Positions 44,646-59,300 of a stretch of DNA of 64,000 nt are shown piece after piece. The position numbers were made by a program, and so were the translations under genes. Source of the DNA: Andrena cerasifolii (taxonomy: Eukaryota > Arthropoda > Insecta > Hymenoptera > Andrenidae). The notes under the pieces were generated by a model that did not search any database, was not told the DNA's origin, and saw only the letters and a list, made by a program, of their open reading frames with translations. Position 1 is the first letter of the stretch. Each line of letters opens with the position of its first letter. Location: the NCBI RefSeq assembly GCF_050908995.1, contig NC_135118.1:186001-250000 (forward strand), read 5' to 3'.

Positions 44646-47600
44646 AACCTATATCGAAAAACTGATATTGCAAAACCGATATTGAAAAACCGATATTGAA
44701 TCCGATATTAGAACTGATATTGAAAAACCGATATTGAAAATCCGATATTGAAAAACCGATATTGAAAAACCGATATTGAAAAACACATATTGAAAAACAA
44801 ATATTGAAAAACCTATATCGAAAAACTGATATTGCAAAGCCGATATAGAATCCGATATTAGAACCGATATTGAAAAAACGATATTGAAAAACGGATATTG
44901 AAAAACCGATATTGAAAAACCGATATTGAAAAACCGATATTGAAAAACACATATTGAAAAACAAATATTGAAAAACCTATATCGAAAAACTGATATTGCA
45001 AAGCCGATATAGAATCCGATATTAGAACCGATATTGAAAAAACGATATTGAAAAACGGATATTGAAAAACCGATATTGAAAAACCGATATTGAAAAACCT
45101 ATATCGAAAAACTGATATTGCAAAACCGATATTGCAAAACCGATATTGAAAAACAAATATTGAAAAACCTATATCGAAAAACTAATATTGCAAAACCGAT
45201 ATTGAATCCGATATTAGAACCGATATTGAAAAACCGATATTGAAAAACCGATATTGAAAAACCGATATTGAAAAACCTATATCGAAAAACTGATATTGCA
45301 AAACCGATATTGAAAAACCGATATTGATTCCGATATTAGAACCGATATTGAAAAACCGATATTGAAAAACAATTATTGAAAAACTGATATCGAAAAACTA
45401 ATATTGCAAAACCGATATTGAAAAACCGATATTGAAAAACACATATTGAAAAACACATATTGAAAAACAAATATTGAAAAACCTATATCGAAAAACTAAT
45501 ATTGCAAAACCGATATTGAATCCGATATTAGAACCGATATTGAAAAACCGATATTGAAAAACCGATATTGAAAAACCGATATTGAAAAACCGATATTGAA
45601 AAACACATATTGAAAAACAAATATTGAAAAACCTATATCGAAAAACTAATATTGCAAAACCGATATTGAATCCGATATTAGAACCGATATTGAAAAACCG
45701 ATATTGAAAAACCGATATTGAAAAACCGATATTGAAAAACCTATATCGAAAAACTGATATTGCAAAACCGATATTGAAAAACCGATATTGATTCCGATAT
45801 TAGAACCGATATTGAAAAACCGATATTGAAAAACAATTATTGAAAAACTGATATCGAAAAACTGATATTGAAAAACCGATATTGAAAAACCGATATTGAA
45901 AAACACATATTGAAAAACAAATATTGAAAAACCTATATCGAAAAACTGATATTGCAAAGCCGATATAGAATCCGATATTAGAACCGATATTGAAAAAACG
46001 ATATTGAAAAACGGATATTGAAAAACCGATATTGAAAAACCGATATTGAAAAACCTATATCGAAAAACTGATATTGCAAAACCGATATTGCAAAACCGAT
46101 ATTGAATCCGATATTAGAACCGATATTGAAAAACCTATATCGAAAAACTGATATTGCAAAACCGATATTGAAAAACCGATATTGAATCCGATATTAGAAC
46201 CGATTTTGAAAAACCGATATTGAATCCGATATTAGAACCGATATTGAAAAACCGATATTGAAAAACCGATATTGAAAAACCGATATTGAAAAACCGATAT
46301 CGAAAAACTGATATTGAAAAACCGATATTGAAAAACCGATATTGAAAAACCGATATTGAAAAACCGATATTGAAAAACTGATATTGAAAAACCGATATTG
46401 AAACACCGATATTGAAAAACAAATATTGATAAACCGATATTGAAAAACCGATATTGAAACCGATATTGCAAAACCGATATTGAAAAACCAATATTGAAAA
46501 ACAAATATTGAAAAACTGATATCGAAAAACTGATATTGCAAAACCGATATTGAATCCGATATTAGAACCGATATTGAAAAACCGATATTGAAAAACCGAT
46601 ATCGAAAAACTGATATTGAAAAACCGATATTGAAAAACCGATATTGAAAAACCGATATTGAAAAACCGATATTGAAAAACTGATATTGAAAAACCGATAT
46701 TGAAACACCGATATTGAAAAACAAATATTGATAAACCGATATTGAAAAACCGATATTGAAACCGATATTGCAAAACCGATATTGAAAAACCAATATTGAA
46801 AAACAAATATTGAAAAACTGATATCGAAAAACCGATATTGAAAAACCGATATTGAAAAACCTATATCGAAAAACTGATATTGCAAAACCGATATTGCAAA
46901 ACCGATATTGAATCCGATATTAGAACCGATATTGAAAAACCGATATTGAAAAACCTATATCGAAAAAGTGATATTGCAAAACCGATATTGAAAAACCGAT
47001 ATTGAATCCGATATTAGAACCGATTTTGAAAAACCGATATTGAATCCGATATTAGAACCGATATTGAAAAACCGATATTGAAAAACCGATATTGAAAAAC
47101 CGATATTGAAAAACCGATATTGAAAAACCGATATCGAAAAACTGATATTGAAAAACCGATATTGAAAAACCGATATTGAAAAACCGATATTGAAAAACTG
47201 ATATTGAAAAACCGATATTGAAACACCGATATTGAAAAACAAATATTGATAAACCGATATTGAAAAACCGATATTGAAACCGATATTGCAAAACCGATAT
47301 TGAAAAACCAATATTGAAAAACAAATATTGAAAAACTGATATCGAAAAACTGATGTTGCAAAAACGATATTGAAAAACCGATATTGATTCCGATATTAGA
47401 ACCGATATTGAAAAACCGATATTGAAAAACAATTATTGAAAAACTGATATCGAAAAACTGATATTGAAAAACCGATATTGAAAAACCGATATTGAAAAAC
47501 ACATATTGAAAAACAAATATTGAAAAACCTATATCGAAAAACTGATATTGCAAAGCCGATATAGAATCCGATATTAGAACCGATATTGAAAAAACGATAT

Positions 47601-48048
47601 TGAATCCGATATTAGAACCGATATTGAAAAACCGATATTGAAAAACCGATATTGAAAAACCGATATTGAAAAACCGATATCGAAAAACTGATATTGAAAA
47701 ACCGATATTGAAAAACCGATATTGAAAAACCGATATTGAAAAACCGATATTGAAAAACTGATATTGAAAAACCGATATTGAAACACCGATATTGAAAAAC
47801 AAATATTGATAAACCGATATTGAAAAACCGATATTGAAACCGATATTGCAAAACCGATATTGAAAAACCAATATTGAAAAACAAATATTGAAAAACTGAT
47901 ATCGAAAAACTGATATTGAAAAACCGATATTGAAAAACCAATATTGAAAAACAAATATTGAAAAACCGATATTGAAAAACCGATATTGAAAAACCGATAT
48001 TGAATCCGATATTAGAACCGATATTGAAAAACCGATATTGAAAAACCG

Positions 48049-49559
48049 ATATTGAAAAACAATTATTGAAAAACTGATATCGAAAAACTGATATTGAAAA
48101 ACCGATATTGAAAAACCGATATTGAAAAACACATATTGAAAAACAAATATTGAAAAACCTATATCGAAAAACTGATATTGCAAAGCCGATATAGAATCCG
48201 ATATTAGAACCGATATTGAAAAAACGATATTGAAAAACGGATATTGAAAAACCGATATTGAAAAACCGATATTGAAAAACCTATATCGAAAAACTGATAT
48301 TGCAAAACCGATATTGCAAAACCGATATTGAATCCGATATTAGAACCGATATTGAAAAACCTATATCGAAAAACTGATATTGCAAAACCGATATTGAAAA
48401 ACCGATATTGAATCCGATATTAGAACCGATTTTGAAAAACCGATATTGAATCCGATATTAGAACCGATATTGAAAAACCGATATTGAAAAACCGATATTG
48501 AAAAACCGATATTGAAAAACCGATATCGAAAAACTGATATTGAAAAACCGATATTGAAAAACCGATATTGAAAAACCGATATTGAAAAACCGATATTGAA
48601 AAACTGATATTGAAAAACCGATATTGAAACACCGATATTGAAAAACAAATATTGATAAACCGATATTGAAAAACCGATATTGAAACCGATATTGCAAAAC
48701 CGATATTGAAAAACCAATATTGAAAAACAAATATTGAAAAACTGATATCGAAAAACCGATATTGAAAAACCGATATTGAAAAACCGATAATGAAAAACCT
48801 ATATCGAAAAACTGATATTGCAAAACCGATATTGAAAAACCGATATTGAATCCGATATTAGAACCGATATTGAAAAACCGATATTGAAAAACAAATATTG
48901 AAAAACTGATATCGAAAAAATGATATTGAAAAACCGATATTAGAACCGATATTGAAAAACCTATATCGAAAAACTGATATTGCAAAACCGATATTGAAAA
49001 ACCGATATTGAATCCGATATTAGAACTGATATTGAAAAACCGATATTGAAAAACCGATATTGAAAAACCGATATTGAAAAACCGATATTGAAAAACACAT
49101 ATTGAAAAACAAATATTGAAAAACCTATATCGAAAAACTAATATTGCAAAACCGATATTGAATCCGATATTAGAACCGATATTGAAAAACCGATATTGAA
49201 AAACCGATATTGAAAAACCTATATCGAAAAACTGATATTGCAAAACCGATATTGAAAAACCGATATTGATTCCGATATTAGAACCGATATTGAAAAACCG
49301 ATATTGAAAAACAATTATTGAAAAACTGATATCGAAAAACTGATATTGAAAAACCGATATTGAAAAACCGATATTGAAAAACACATATTGAAAAACAAAT
49401 ATTGAAAAACCTATATCGAAAAACTGATATTGCAAAGCCGATATAGAATCCGATATTAGAACCGATATTGAAAAAACGATATTGAAAAACCGATATTGAA
49501 AAACCGATATTGAAAAACCGATATTGAAAAACCTATATCGAAAAACTGATATTGCAAAA
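48049..49559. repeat. 11,479-bp-offset duplicate, copy 2
   Basis: Partner of 36,570-38,080. It overlaps the left part of the longer duplicate at 48,483-53,466, so this stretch is a mosaic with two different upstream relatives. Confidence 0.8.
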
Positions 49560-52500
49560 CCGATATTGCAAAACCGATATTGAATCCGATATTAGAACCG
49601 ATATTGAAAAACCGATATTGAAAAACCTATATCGAAAAACTGATATTGCAAAACCGATATTGAAAAACCGATATTGAATCCGATATTAGAACCGATTTTG
49701 AAAAACCGATATTGAATCCGATATTAGAACCGATATTGAAAAACCGATATTGAAAAACCGATATTGAAAAACCGATATTGAAAAACCGATATTGAAAAAC
49801 CGATATCGAAAAACTGATATTGAAAAACCGATATTGAAAAACCGATATTGAAAAACCGATATTGAAAAACTGATATTGAAAAACCGATATTGAAACACCG
49901 ATATTGAAAAACAAATATTGATAAACCGATATTGAAAAACCGATATTGAAACCGATATTGCAAAACCGATATTGAAAAACCAATATTGAAAAACAAATAT
50001 TGAAAAACTGATATCGAAAAACTGATGTTGCAAAAACGATATTGAAAAACCGATATTGATTCCGATATTAGAACCGATATTGAAAAACCGATATTGAAAA
50101 ACAATTATTGAAAAACTGATATCGAAAAACTGATATTGAAAAACCGATATTGAAAAACCGATATTGAAAAACACATATTGAAAAACAAATATTGAAAAAC
50201 CTATATCGAAAAACTGATATTGCAAAGCCGATATAGAATCCGATATTAGAACCGATATTGAAAAAACGATATTGAATCCGATATTAGAACCGATATTGAA
50301 AAACCGATATTGAAAAACCGATATTGAAAAACCGATATTGAAAAACCGATATCGAAAAACTGATATTGAAAAACCGATATTGAAAAACCGATATTGAAAA
50401 ACCGATATTGAAAAACCGATATTGAAAAACTGATATTGAAAAACCGATATTGAAACACCGATATTGAAAAACAAATATTGATAAACCGATATTGAAAAAC
50501 CGATATTGAAACCGATATTGCAAAACCGATATTGAAAAACCAATATTGAAAAACAAATATTGAAAAACTGATATCGAAAAACTGATATTGAAAAACCGAT
50601 ATTGAAAAACCAATATTGAAAAACAAATATTGAAAAACCGATATTGAAAAACCGATATTGAAAAACCGATATTGAATCCGATATTAGAACCGATATTGAA
50701 AAACCGATATTGAAAAACCGATATTGAAAAACAAATATTGAAAAACCTATATCGAAAAACTAATATTGCAAAACCGATATTGAATCCGATATTAGAACCG
50801 ATATTGAAAAACCGATATTGAAAAACCGATATTGAAAAACCTATATCGAAAAACTGATATTGCAAAACCGATATTGAAAAACCGATATTGATTCCGATAT
50901 TAGAACCGATATTGAAAAACCGATATTGAAAAACAATTATTGAAAAACTGATATCGAAAAACTGATATTGAAAAACCGATATTGAAAAACCGATATTGAA
51001 AAACCGATATTGAAAAACCGATATTGAAAAACCTATATCGAAAAACTGATATTGAAAAACCGATATTGAAAAACCGATATTGAAACCGATATTGCAAAAC
51101 CGATATTGAAAAACCGATATTGAAAAACAAATATTGAAAAACTGATATCGAAAAACTGATATTGAAAAACCGATATTAGAACCGATATTGAAAAACCGAT
51201 ATTGAAAAACCTATATCGAAAAACTGATATTGCAAAACCGATATTGAAAAACGATATTGAATCCGTTATTAGAACTGATATTGAAAAACCGATATTGAAA
51301 AACCGATATTGAAAAACCTATATCGAAAAACTGATATTGCAAAACCGATATTGAAAAACCGATATTGAACCCGATATTAGAACCGATATTGAAAAACCGA
51401 TATTGAAAAACCTATATCGAAAAACTGATATTGCAAAACCGATATTGAAAAACCGATATTGAATCCGATATTAGAACCGATATTGAAAAACCGATATTGA
51501 AAAACCGATATTGAAAAACCTATATCGAAAAACTGATATTGCAAAACCGATATTGAAAAACCGATATTGATTCCGATATTAGAACCGATATTGAAAAACC
51601 GATATTGAAAAACAAATATTGAAAAACTGATATCGAAAAACTGATATTGAAAAACCGATATTAGAACCGATATTGAAAAACCGATATTGAAAAACCTATA
51701 TCGAAAAACTGATATTGCAAAACCGATATTGAAAAACCGATATTGAATCCGATATTAGAACTGATATTGAAAAACCGATAATGAAAAACCGATATCGAAA
51801 AACTGATATTGCAAAACCGATATTGAAAAACCGATATTGATTCCGATATTAGAACCGATATTGAAAAACAAATATTGAAAAACCTATATCGAAAAACTAA
51901 TATTGCAAAACCGATATTGAATCCGATATTAGAACCGATATTGAAAAACCGATATTGAAAAACCGATATTGAAAAACCTATATCGAAAAACTGATATTGC
52001 AAAACCGATATTGAAAAACCGATATTGATTCCGATATTAGAACCGATATTGAAAAACCGATATTGAAAAACAATTATTGAAAAACTGATATCGAAAAACT
52101 GATATGGAAAAACCGATATTGAAAAACCGATATTGAAAAACCGATATTGAAAAACCGATATTGAAAAACCTATATCGAAAAACTGATATTGCAAAACCGA
52201 TATTGAAAAACCGATATTGATTCCGATATTAGAACCGATATTGAAAAACCGATACTGAAAAACAATTATTGAAAAACTGATATCGAAAAACTGATATTGA
52301 AAAACCGATATTGAAAAACCGATATTGAAAAACCGATATTGAAAAACCGATATTGAAAAACCGATATTGAAAAACCTATATCGAAAAACTGATATTGAAA
52401 AACCGGTATTGAAAAACCGATATTGAAAAACCGATATTGAAAAACCGATATTGAAAAACCGATATTGAAAAACCTATATCGAAAAACTGATATTGCAAAA

Positions 52501-53466
52501 CCGATATTGCAAAACCGATATTGAATCCGATATTAGAACCGATATTGAAAAACCGATATTGAAAAACCGATATTGAAAAACCTATATCGAAAAACTGATA
52601 TTGCAAAACCGATATTGAATCCGATATTAGAACCGATTTTGAAAAACCGATATTGAATCCGATATTAGAACCGATATTGAAAAACCGATATTGAAAAACC
52701 GATATTGAAAAACCGATATTGAAAAACCGATATCGAAAAACTGATATTGAAAAACCGATATTGAAAAACCGATATTGAAAAACCGATATTGAAAAACCGA
52801 TATTGAAAAACTGATATTGAAAAACCGATATTGAAACACCGATATTGAAAAACAAATATTGATAAACCGATATTGAAAAACCGATATTGAAACCGATATT
52901 GCAAAACCGATATTGAAAAACCAATATTGAAAAACAAATATTGAAAAACTGATATCGAAAAACTGATATTGCAAAACCGATATTGAATCCGATATTAGAA
53001 CCGATATTGAAAAACCGATATTGAAAAACCGATATCGAAAAACTGATATTGAAAAACCGATATTGAAAAACCGATATTGAAAAACCGATATTGAAAAACC
53101 GATATTGAAAAACTGATATTGAAAAACCGATATTGAAACACCGATATTGAAAAACAAATATTGATAAACCGATATTGAAAAACCGATATTGAAACCGATA
53201 TTGCAAAACCGATATTGAAAAACCAATATTGAAAAACAAATATTGAAAAACTGATATCGAAAAACCGATATTGAAAAACCGATATTGAAAAACCGATAAT
53301 GAAAAACCTATATCGAAAAACTGATATTGCAAAACCGATATTGAAAAACCGATATTGAATCCGATATTAGAACCGATATTGAAAAACCGATATTGAAAAA
53401 CAAATATTGAAAAACTGATATCGAAAAAATGATATTGAAAACCCGATATTAGAACCGATATTGAAA
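48483..53466. repeat. Long domain-B segmental duplicate, copy 2 (~4.98 kb)
   Basis: Partner of 39,800-44,645, with 138 bp more near 50,450-50,590 (ttgataaacc and gaaacc units). Near 43,730/52,550 one canonical unit is gained and another lost about 50 bp away, so the offset is restored. This is a clear sign of whole-unit slippage between duplicates. Confidence 0.8.
51240..52411. repeat. B2 sub-block, copy 2 (1,172 bp)
   Basis: Same length and variant order as copy 1, at offset 8,821. The 13-bp unit restores the odd register. Confidence 0.82.
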
Positions 53467-53812
53467 AACCGATATTGAAAAACCGATATTGAAAAACCGA
53501 TATTGAAAAACCTATATCGAAAAACTGATATTGCAAAACCGATATTGAAAAACCGATATTGATTCCGATATTAGAACCGATATTGAAAAACCGATATTGA
53601 AAAACAATTATTGAAAAACTGATATCGAAAAACTGATATTGAAAAACCGATATTGAAAAACCGATATTGAAAAACACATATTGAAAAACAAATATTGAAA
53701 AACCTATATCGAAAAACTGATATTGCAAAGCCGATATAGAATCCGATATTAGAACCGATATTGAAAAACCGATATTGAAAAACCTATATCGAAAAACTGA
53801 TATTGCAAAACC

Positions 53813-54928
53813 GATATTGAAAAACGATATTGAATCCGTTATTAGAACTGATATTGAAAAACCGATATTGAAAAACCGATATTGAAAAACCTATATCGAA
53901 AAACTGATATTGCAAAACCGATATTGAAAAACCGATATTGAACCCGATATTAGAACCGATATTGAAAAACCGATATTGAAAAACCTATATCGAAAAACTG
54001 ATATTGCAAAACCGATATTGAAAAACCGATATTGAATCCGATATTAGAACCGATATTGAAAAACCGATATTGAAAAACCGATATTGAAAAACCTATATCG
54101 AAAAACTGATATTGCAAAACCAATATTGAAAAACCGATATTGATTCCGATATTAGAACCGATATTGAAAAACCGATATTGAAAAACAAATATTGAAAAAC
54201 TGATATCGAAAAACTGATATTGAAAAACCGATATTAGAACCGATATTGAAAAACCGATATTGAAAAACCTATATCGAAAAACTGATATTGCAAAACCGAT
54301 ATTGAAAAACCGATATTGAATCCGATATTAGAACTGATATTGAAAAACCGATAATGAAAAACCGATATCGAAAAACTGATATTGCAAAACCGATATTGAA
54401 AAACCGATATTGATTCCGATATTAGAACCGATATTGAAAAACAAATATTGAAAAACCTATATCGAAAAACTAATATTGCAAAACCGATATTGAATCCGAT
54501 ATTAGAACCGATATTGAAAAACCGATATTGAAAAACCGATATTGAAAAACCTATATCGAAAAACTGATATTGCAAAACCGATATTGAAAAACCGATATTG
54601 ATTCCGATATTAGAACCGATATTGAAAAACCGATATTGAAAAACAATTATTGAAAAACTGATATCGAAAAACTGATATGGAAAAACCGATATTGAAAAAC
54701 CGATATTGAAAAACCGATATTGAAAAACCGATATTGAAAAACCTATATCGAAAAACTGATATTGCAAAACCGATATTGAAAAACCGATATTGATTCCGAT
54801 ATTAGAACCGATATTGAAAAACCGATACTGAAAAACAATTATTGAAAAACTGATATCGAAAAACTGATATTGAAAAACCGATATTGAAAAACCTATATCG
54901 AAAAACTGATATTGAAAAACCGGTATTG
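53813..54928. repeat. B2 sub-block, copy 3 (1,116 bp)
   Basis: Carries the same four linked variants. The interval gatatgg to ccggtattg is 248 bp against 304 bp in copies 1 and 2, a loss of 56 bp or four 14-bp units. Confidence 0.82.
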
Positions 54929-55179
54929 AAAAACCGATATTGAAAAACCGATATTGAAAAACCGATATTGAAAAACTGATATTGAAAAACCGATATTGAA
55001 AAACAAATATTGATACACCGATATTGAAAAACCGATATTGAAACCGATATTGCAAAACCGATATTGAAAAACCGATATTGATTCCGATATTAGAACCGAT
55101 ATTGAAAAACCGATATTGAAAAACAAATATTGAAAAACTGATATCGAAAAACTGATATTGAAAAACCGATATTAGAACC

Positions 55180-56365
55180 GATATTGAAAAACGATATTGA
55201 ATCCGTTATTAGAACTGATATTGAAAAACCGATATTGAAAAACCGATATTGAAAAACCTATATCGAAAAACTGATATTGCAAAACCGATATTGAAAAACC
55301 GATATTGAACCCGATATTAGAACCGATATTGAAAAACCGATATTGAAAAACCTATATCGAAAAACTGATATTGCAAAACCGATATTGAAAAACCGATATT
55401 GAATCCGATATTAGAACCGATATTGAAAAACCGATATTGAAAAACCGATATTGAAAAACCTATATCGAAAAACTGATATTGCAAAACCGATATTGAAAAA
55501 CCGATATTGATTCCGATATTAGAACCGATATTGAAAAACCGATATTGAAAAACAAATATTGAAAAACTGATATCGAAAAACTGATATTGAAAAACCGATA
55601 TTAGAACCGATATTGAAAAACCGATATTGAAAAACCTATATCGAAAAACTGATATTGCAAAACCGATATTGAAAAACCGATATTGAATCCGATATTAGAA
55701 CTGATATTGAAAAACCGATAATGAAAAACCGATATCGAAAAACTGATATTGCAAAACCGATATTGAAAAACCGATATTGATTCCGATATTAGAACCGATA
55801 TTGAAAAACAAATATTGAAAAACCTATATCGAAAAACTAATATTGCAAAACCGATATTGAATCCGATATTAGAACCGATATTGAAAAACCGATATTGAAA
55901 AACCGATATTGAAAAACCTATATCGAAAAACTGATATTGCAAAACCGATATTGAAAAACCGATATTGATTCCGATATTAGAACCGATATTGAAAAACCGA
56001 TATTGAAAAACAATTATTGAAAAACTGATATCGAAAAACTGATATGGAAAAACCGATATTGAAAAACCGATATTGAAAAACCGATATTGAAAAACCGATA
56101 TTGAAAAACCGATATTGAAAAACCTATATCGAAAAACTGATATTGCAAAACCGATATTGAAAAACCGATATTGATTCCGATATTAGAACCGATATTGAAA
56201 AACCGATACTGAAAAACAATTATTGAAAAACTGATATCGAAAAACTGATATTGAAAAACCGATATTGAAAAACCGATATTGAAAAACCGATATTGAAAAA
56301 CCGATATTGAAAAACCGATATTGAAAAACCTATATCGAAAAACTGATATTGAAAAACCGGTATTG
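55180..56365. repeat. B2 sub-block, copy 4 (1,186 bp)
   Basis: Carries the same four linked variants, 1,367 bp after copy 3 at its left landmarks. The gatatgg to ccggtattg interval is 318 bp, one 14-bp unit more than in copies 1 and 2. Confidence 0.82.
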
Positions 56366-59300
56366 AAAAACCGATATTGAAAAACCGATATTGAAAAACC
56401 GATATTGAAAAACTGATATTGAAAAACCGATATTGAAAAACCGATATTGAAAAACAAATATTGATACACCGATATTGAAAAACCGATATTGAAACCGATA
56501 TTGCAAAACCGATATTGAAAAACCGATATTGATTCCGATATTAGAACCGATATTGAAAAACCGATATTGAAAAACAAATATTGAAAAACTGATATCGAAA
56601 AACTGATATTGAAAAACCGATATTAGAACCGATATTGAAAAACCGATATTGAAAAACCTATATCGAAAAACTGATATTGCATAACCGATATTGAAAAACC
56701 GATATTGAATCCGATATTAGAACCGATATTGAAAAACCGATATTGAAAAACCGATATAGAAAAACCGATATTGAAAAACAAATATTGAAAAACTGATATC
56801 GAAAAACTGATATTGAAAAACCGATATTAGAACCGATATTGAAAAACCGATATTGAAAAACCTATATCGAAAAACTGATATTGCAAAACCGATATTGAAA
56901 AACCGATATTGAATCCGATATTAGAACTGATATTGAAAAACCGATATTGAAAAACCGATATTGAAAAACCTATATCGAAAAACTGATATTGCAAAACCGA
57001 TATTGAAAAACCGATATTGAACCCGATATTAGAACCGATATTGAAAAACCTATATCGAAAAACTGATATTGCAAAACCGATATTGAAAAACCGATATTGA
57101 ATCCGATATTAGAACCGATATTGAAAAACCGATATTGAAAAACCGATATTGAAAAACCTATATCGAAAATCTGATATTGCAAAACCGATATTGAAATACC
57201 GATATTGAATCCGATATTAGAACCGATATTCAAAAACCGATATTGAAAACCAAATATCGAAAAACTGATATTGAAAAACCGATATTGAAAAACCGATATT
57301 GAAAAACCTATATCGAAAAACTGATATTGCAAAACCGATATTGAAAAACCGATATTGAAAAACTGATATTGAAAAACCGATATTGAAAAACCGATATTGA
57401 AAAACCGATATTGAATCCGTTATTAGAACCGATATTGAAAAACACATATTGAAAAACAAATATTGAAAAACCGATATTGAAAAACATATATTGAAAAACC
57501 GATATTGAAAAACCGATATTGAAAAACCGATATTGAAAAACCTATATCGAAAAACTGATATTGAAAAACCGATATTGAAAAACCGATATTGAAAAACCGA
57601 TATTGAAAAACCGATATTGAAAAACCGATATTGAAAAACCGATATTGAAAAACTGATATTGAAAAACCGATATTGAAAAACCGATATTGAAAAACAAATA
57701 TTGATAAACCGATATTGAAAAACCGATATTGAAAAACCGATATTGAAAAACCGATATTGAAAAACTGATATTGAAAAACCGATATTGAAAAACCGATATT
57801 GAAAAACAAATATTGATAAACCGATATTGAAAAACCGATATTGAAACCGATATTGCAAAACCGATATTGAAAAACCTATATCGAAAAACTGATATTGCAA
57901 AACCGATATTGAAAAACCGATATTGAATCCGATATTAGAACTGATATTGAAAAACCGATATTGAAAAACCGATATTGAAAAACCTATATCGAAAAACTGA
58001 TATTGCAAAACCGATATTGAAAAACCGATATTGAACCCGATATTAGAACCGATATTGAAAAACCGATATTGAAAAACCTATATCGAAAAACTGATATTGC
58101 AAAACCGATATTGAAAAACCGATATTGAATCCGATATTAGAACCGATATTAAAAAACCGATATTGAAAAACCTATATCGAAAAACTGATATTGCAAAACC
58201 GATATTGAAAAACCTATATCGAAAAACTGATATTGCAAAACCGATATTGAAATACCGATATTGAATCCGATATTAGAACCGATATTGAATCCGATATTAG
58301 AACCGATATTCAAAAACCGATATTGAAAACCAAATATCGAAAAACTGATATTGAAAAACCGATATTGAAAAACCGATATTGAAAAACCTATATCGAAAAA
58401 CTGATATTGCAAAACCGATATTGAAAAACCGATATTGAAAAACCGATATTGAAAAACTGATATTGAAAAACCGATATTGAAAAACCGATATTGAATCCGA
58501 TATTAGAACCGATATTGAAAAACACATATTGAAAAACAAATATTGAAAAACCGATATTGAAAAACATATATTGAAAAACCGATATTGAAAAACCGATATT
58601 GAAAAACCGATATTGAAAAACCTATATCGAAAAACTGATATTGAAAAACCGATATTGAAAAACCGATATTGAAAAACCGATATTGAAAAACCGATATTGA
58701 AAAACTGATATTGAAAAACCGATATTGAAAAACCGATATTGAAAAACAAATATTGATAAACCGATATTGAAAAACCGATATTGAAACCGATATTGCAAAA
58801 CCGATATTGAAAAACCAATATTGAAAAACAAATATTGAAAAACTGATATCGAAAAACTGATATTGAAAAACCGATATTGAAAACTAAATATTGAAAATCT
58901 GATATTGAATCCGATATTAGAACCGATATTGAAAAACCGATATTGAAAAACCTATATCGAAAAACTGATATTGAAAAACTGATATCGAAAAACTGATATT
59001 GAAAAACCGATATTGAAAAACCGATATTGAAAAACACATATTGAAAAACAAATATTGAAAAACCTATATCGAAAAACTGATATTGCAAAACCGATATTGA
59101 AAAACCGATATTGATTCCGATATTAGAACCGATATTGAAAAACCGATATTGAAAAACAAATATTGAAAAACTGATATCGAAAAACTGATATTGAAAAACC
59201 GATATTGAAAAACCGATATTGAAAAACCGATATTGAAAAACCGATATTGAAAAACTGATATTGAAAAACCGATATTGAAAAACCGATATTGAATCCGATA

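Larger units (their letters stand above)
35561..57000. repeat. Array domain B: gaaacacc / ttgataaacc / gattttg type
   Basis: The cacttattg junction disappears and a new variant set appears together: gattttgaaaaacc (11 copies seen, 35,683 to 52,635), gaaacacc followed by a ttgataaacc unit, a 12-bp gaaacc unit next to gatattgcaaaacc, and the palindrome cgatatcg. The marker gcaaagccgatatagaatcc (20 bp) is also frequent here. The gattttg spacings are irregular (820 to 2,941 bp), but 1,266 bp occurs twice as part of a larger duplication. From about 53.8 kb the domain consists mainly of the sub-block with gttattag and ccggtattg. Both limits are approximate. Confidence 0.8.
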
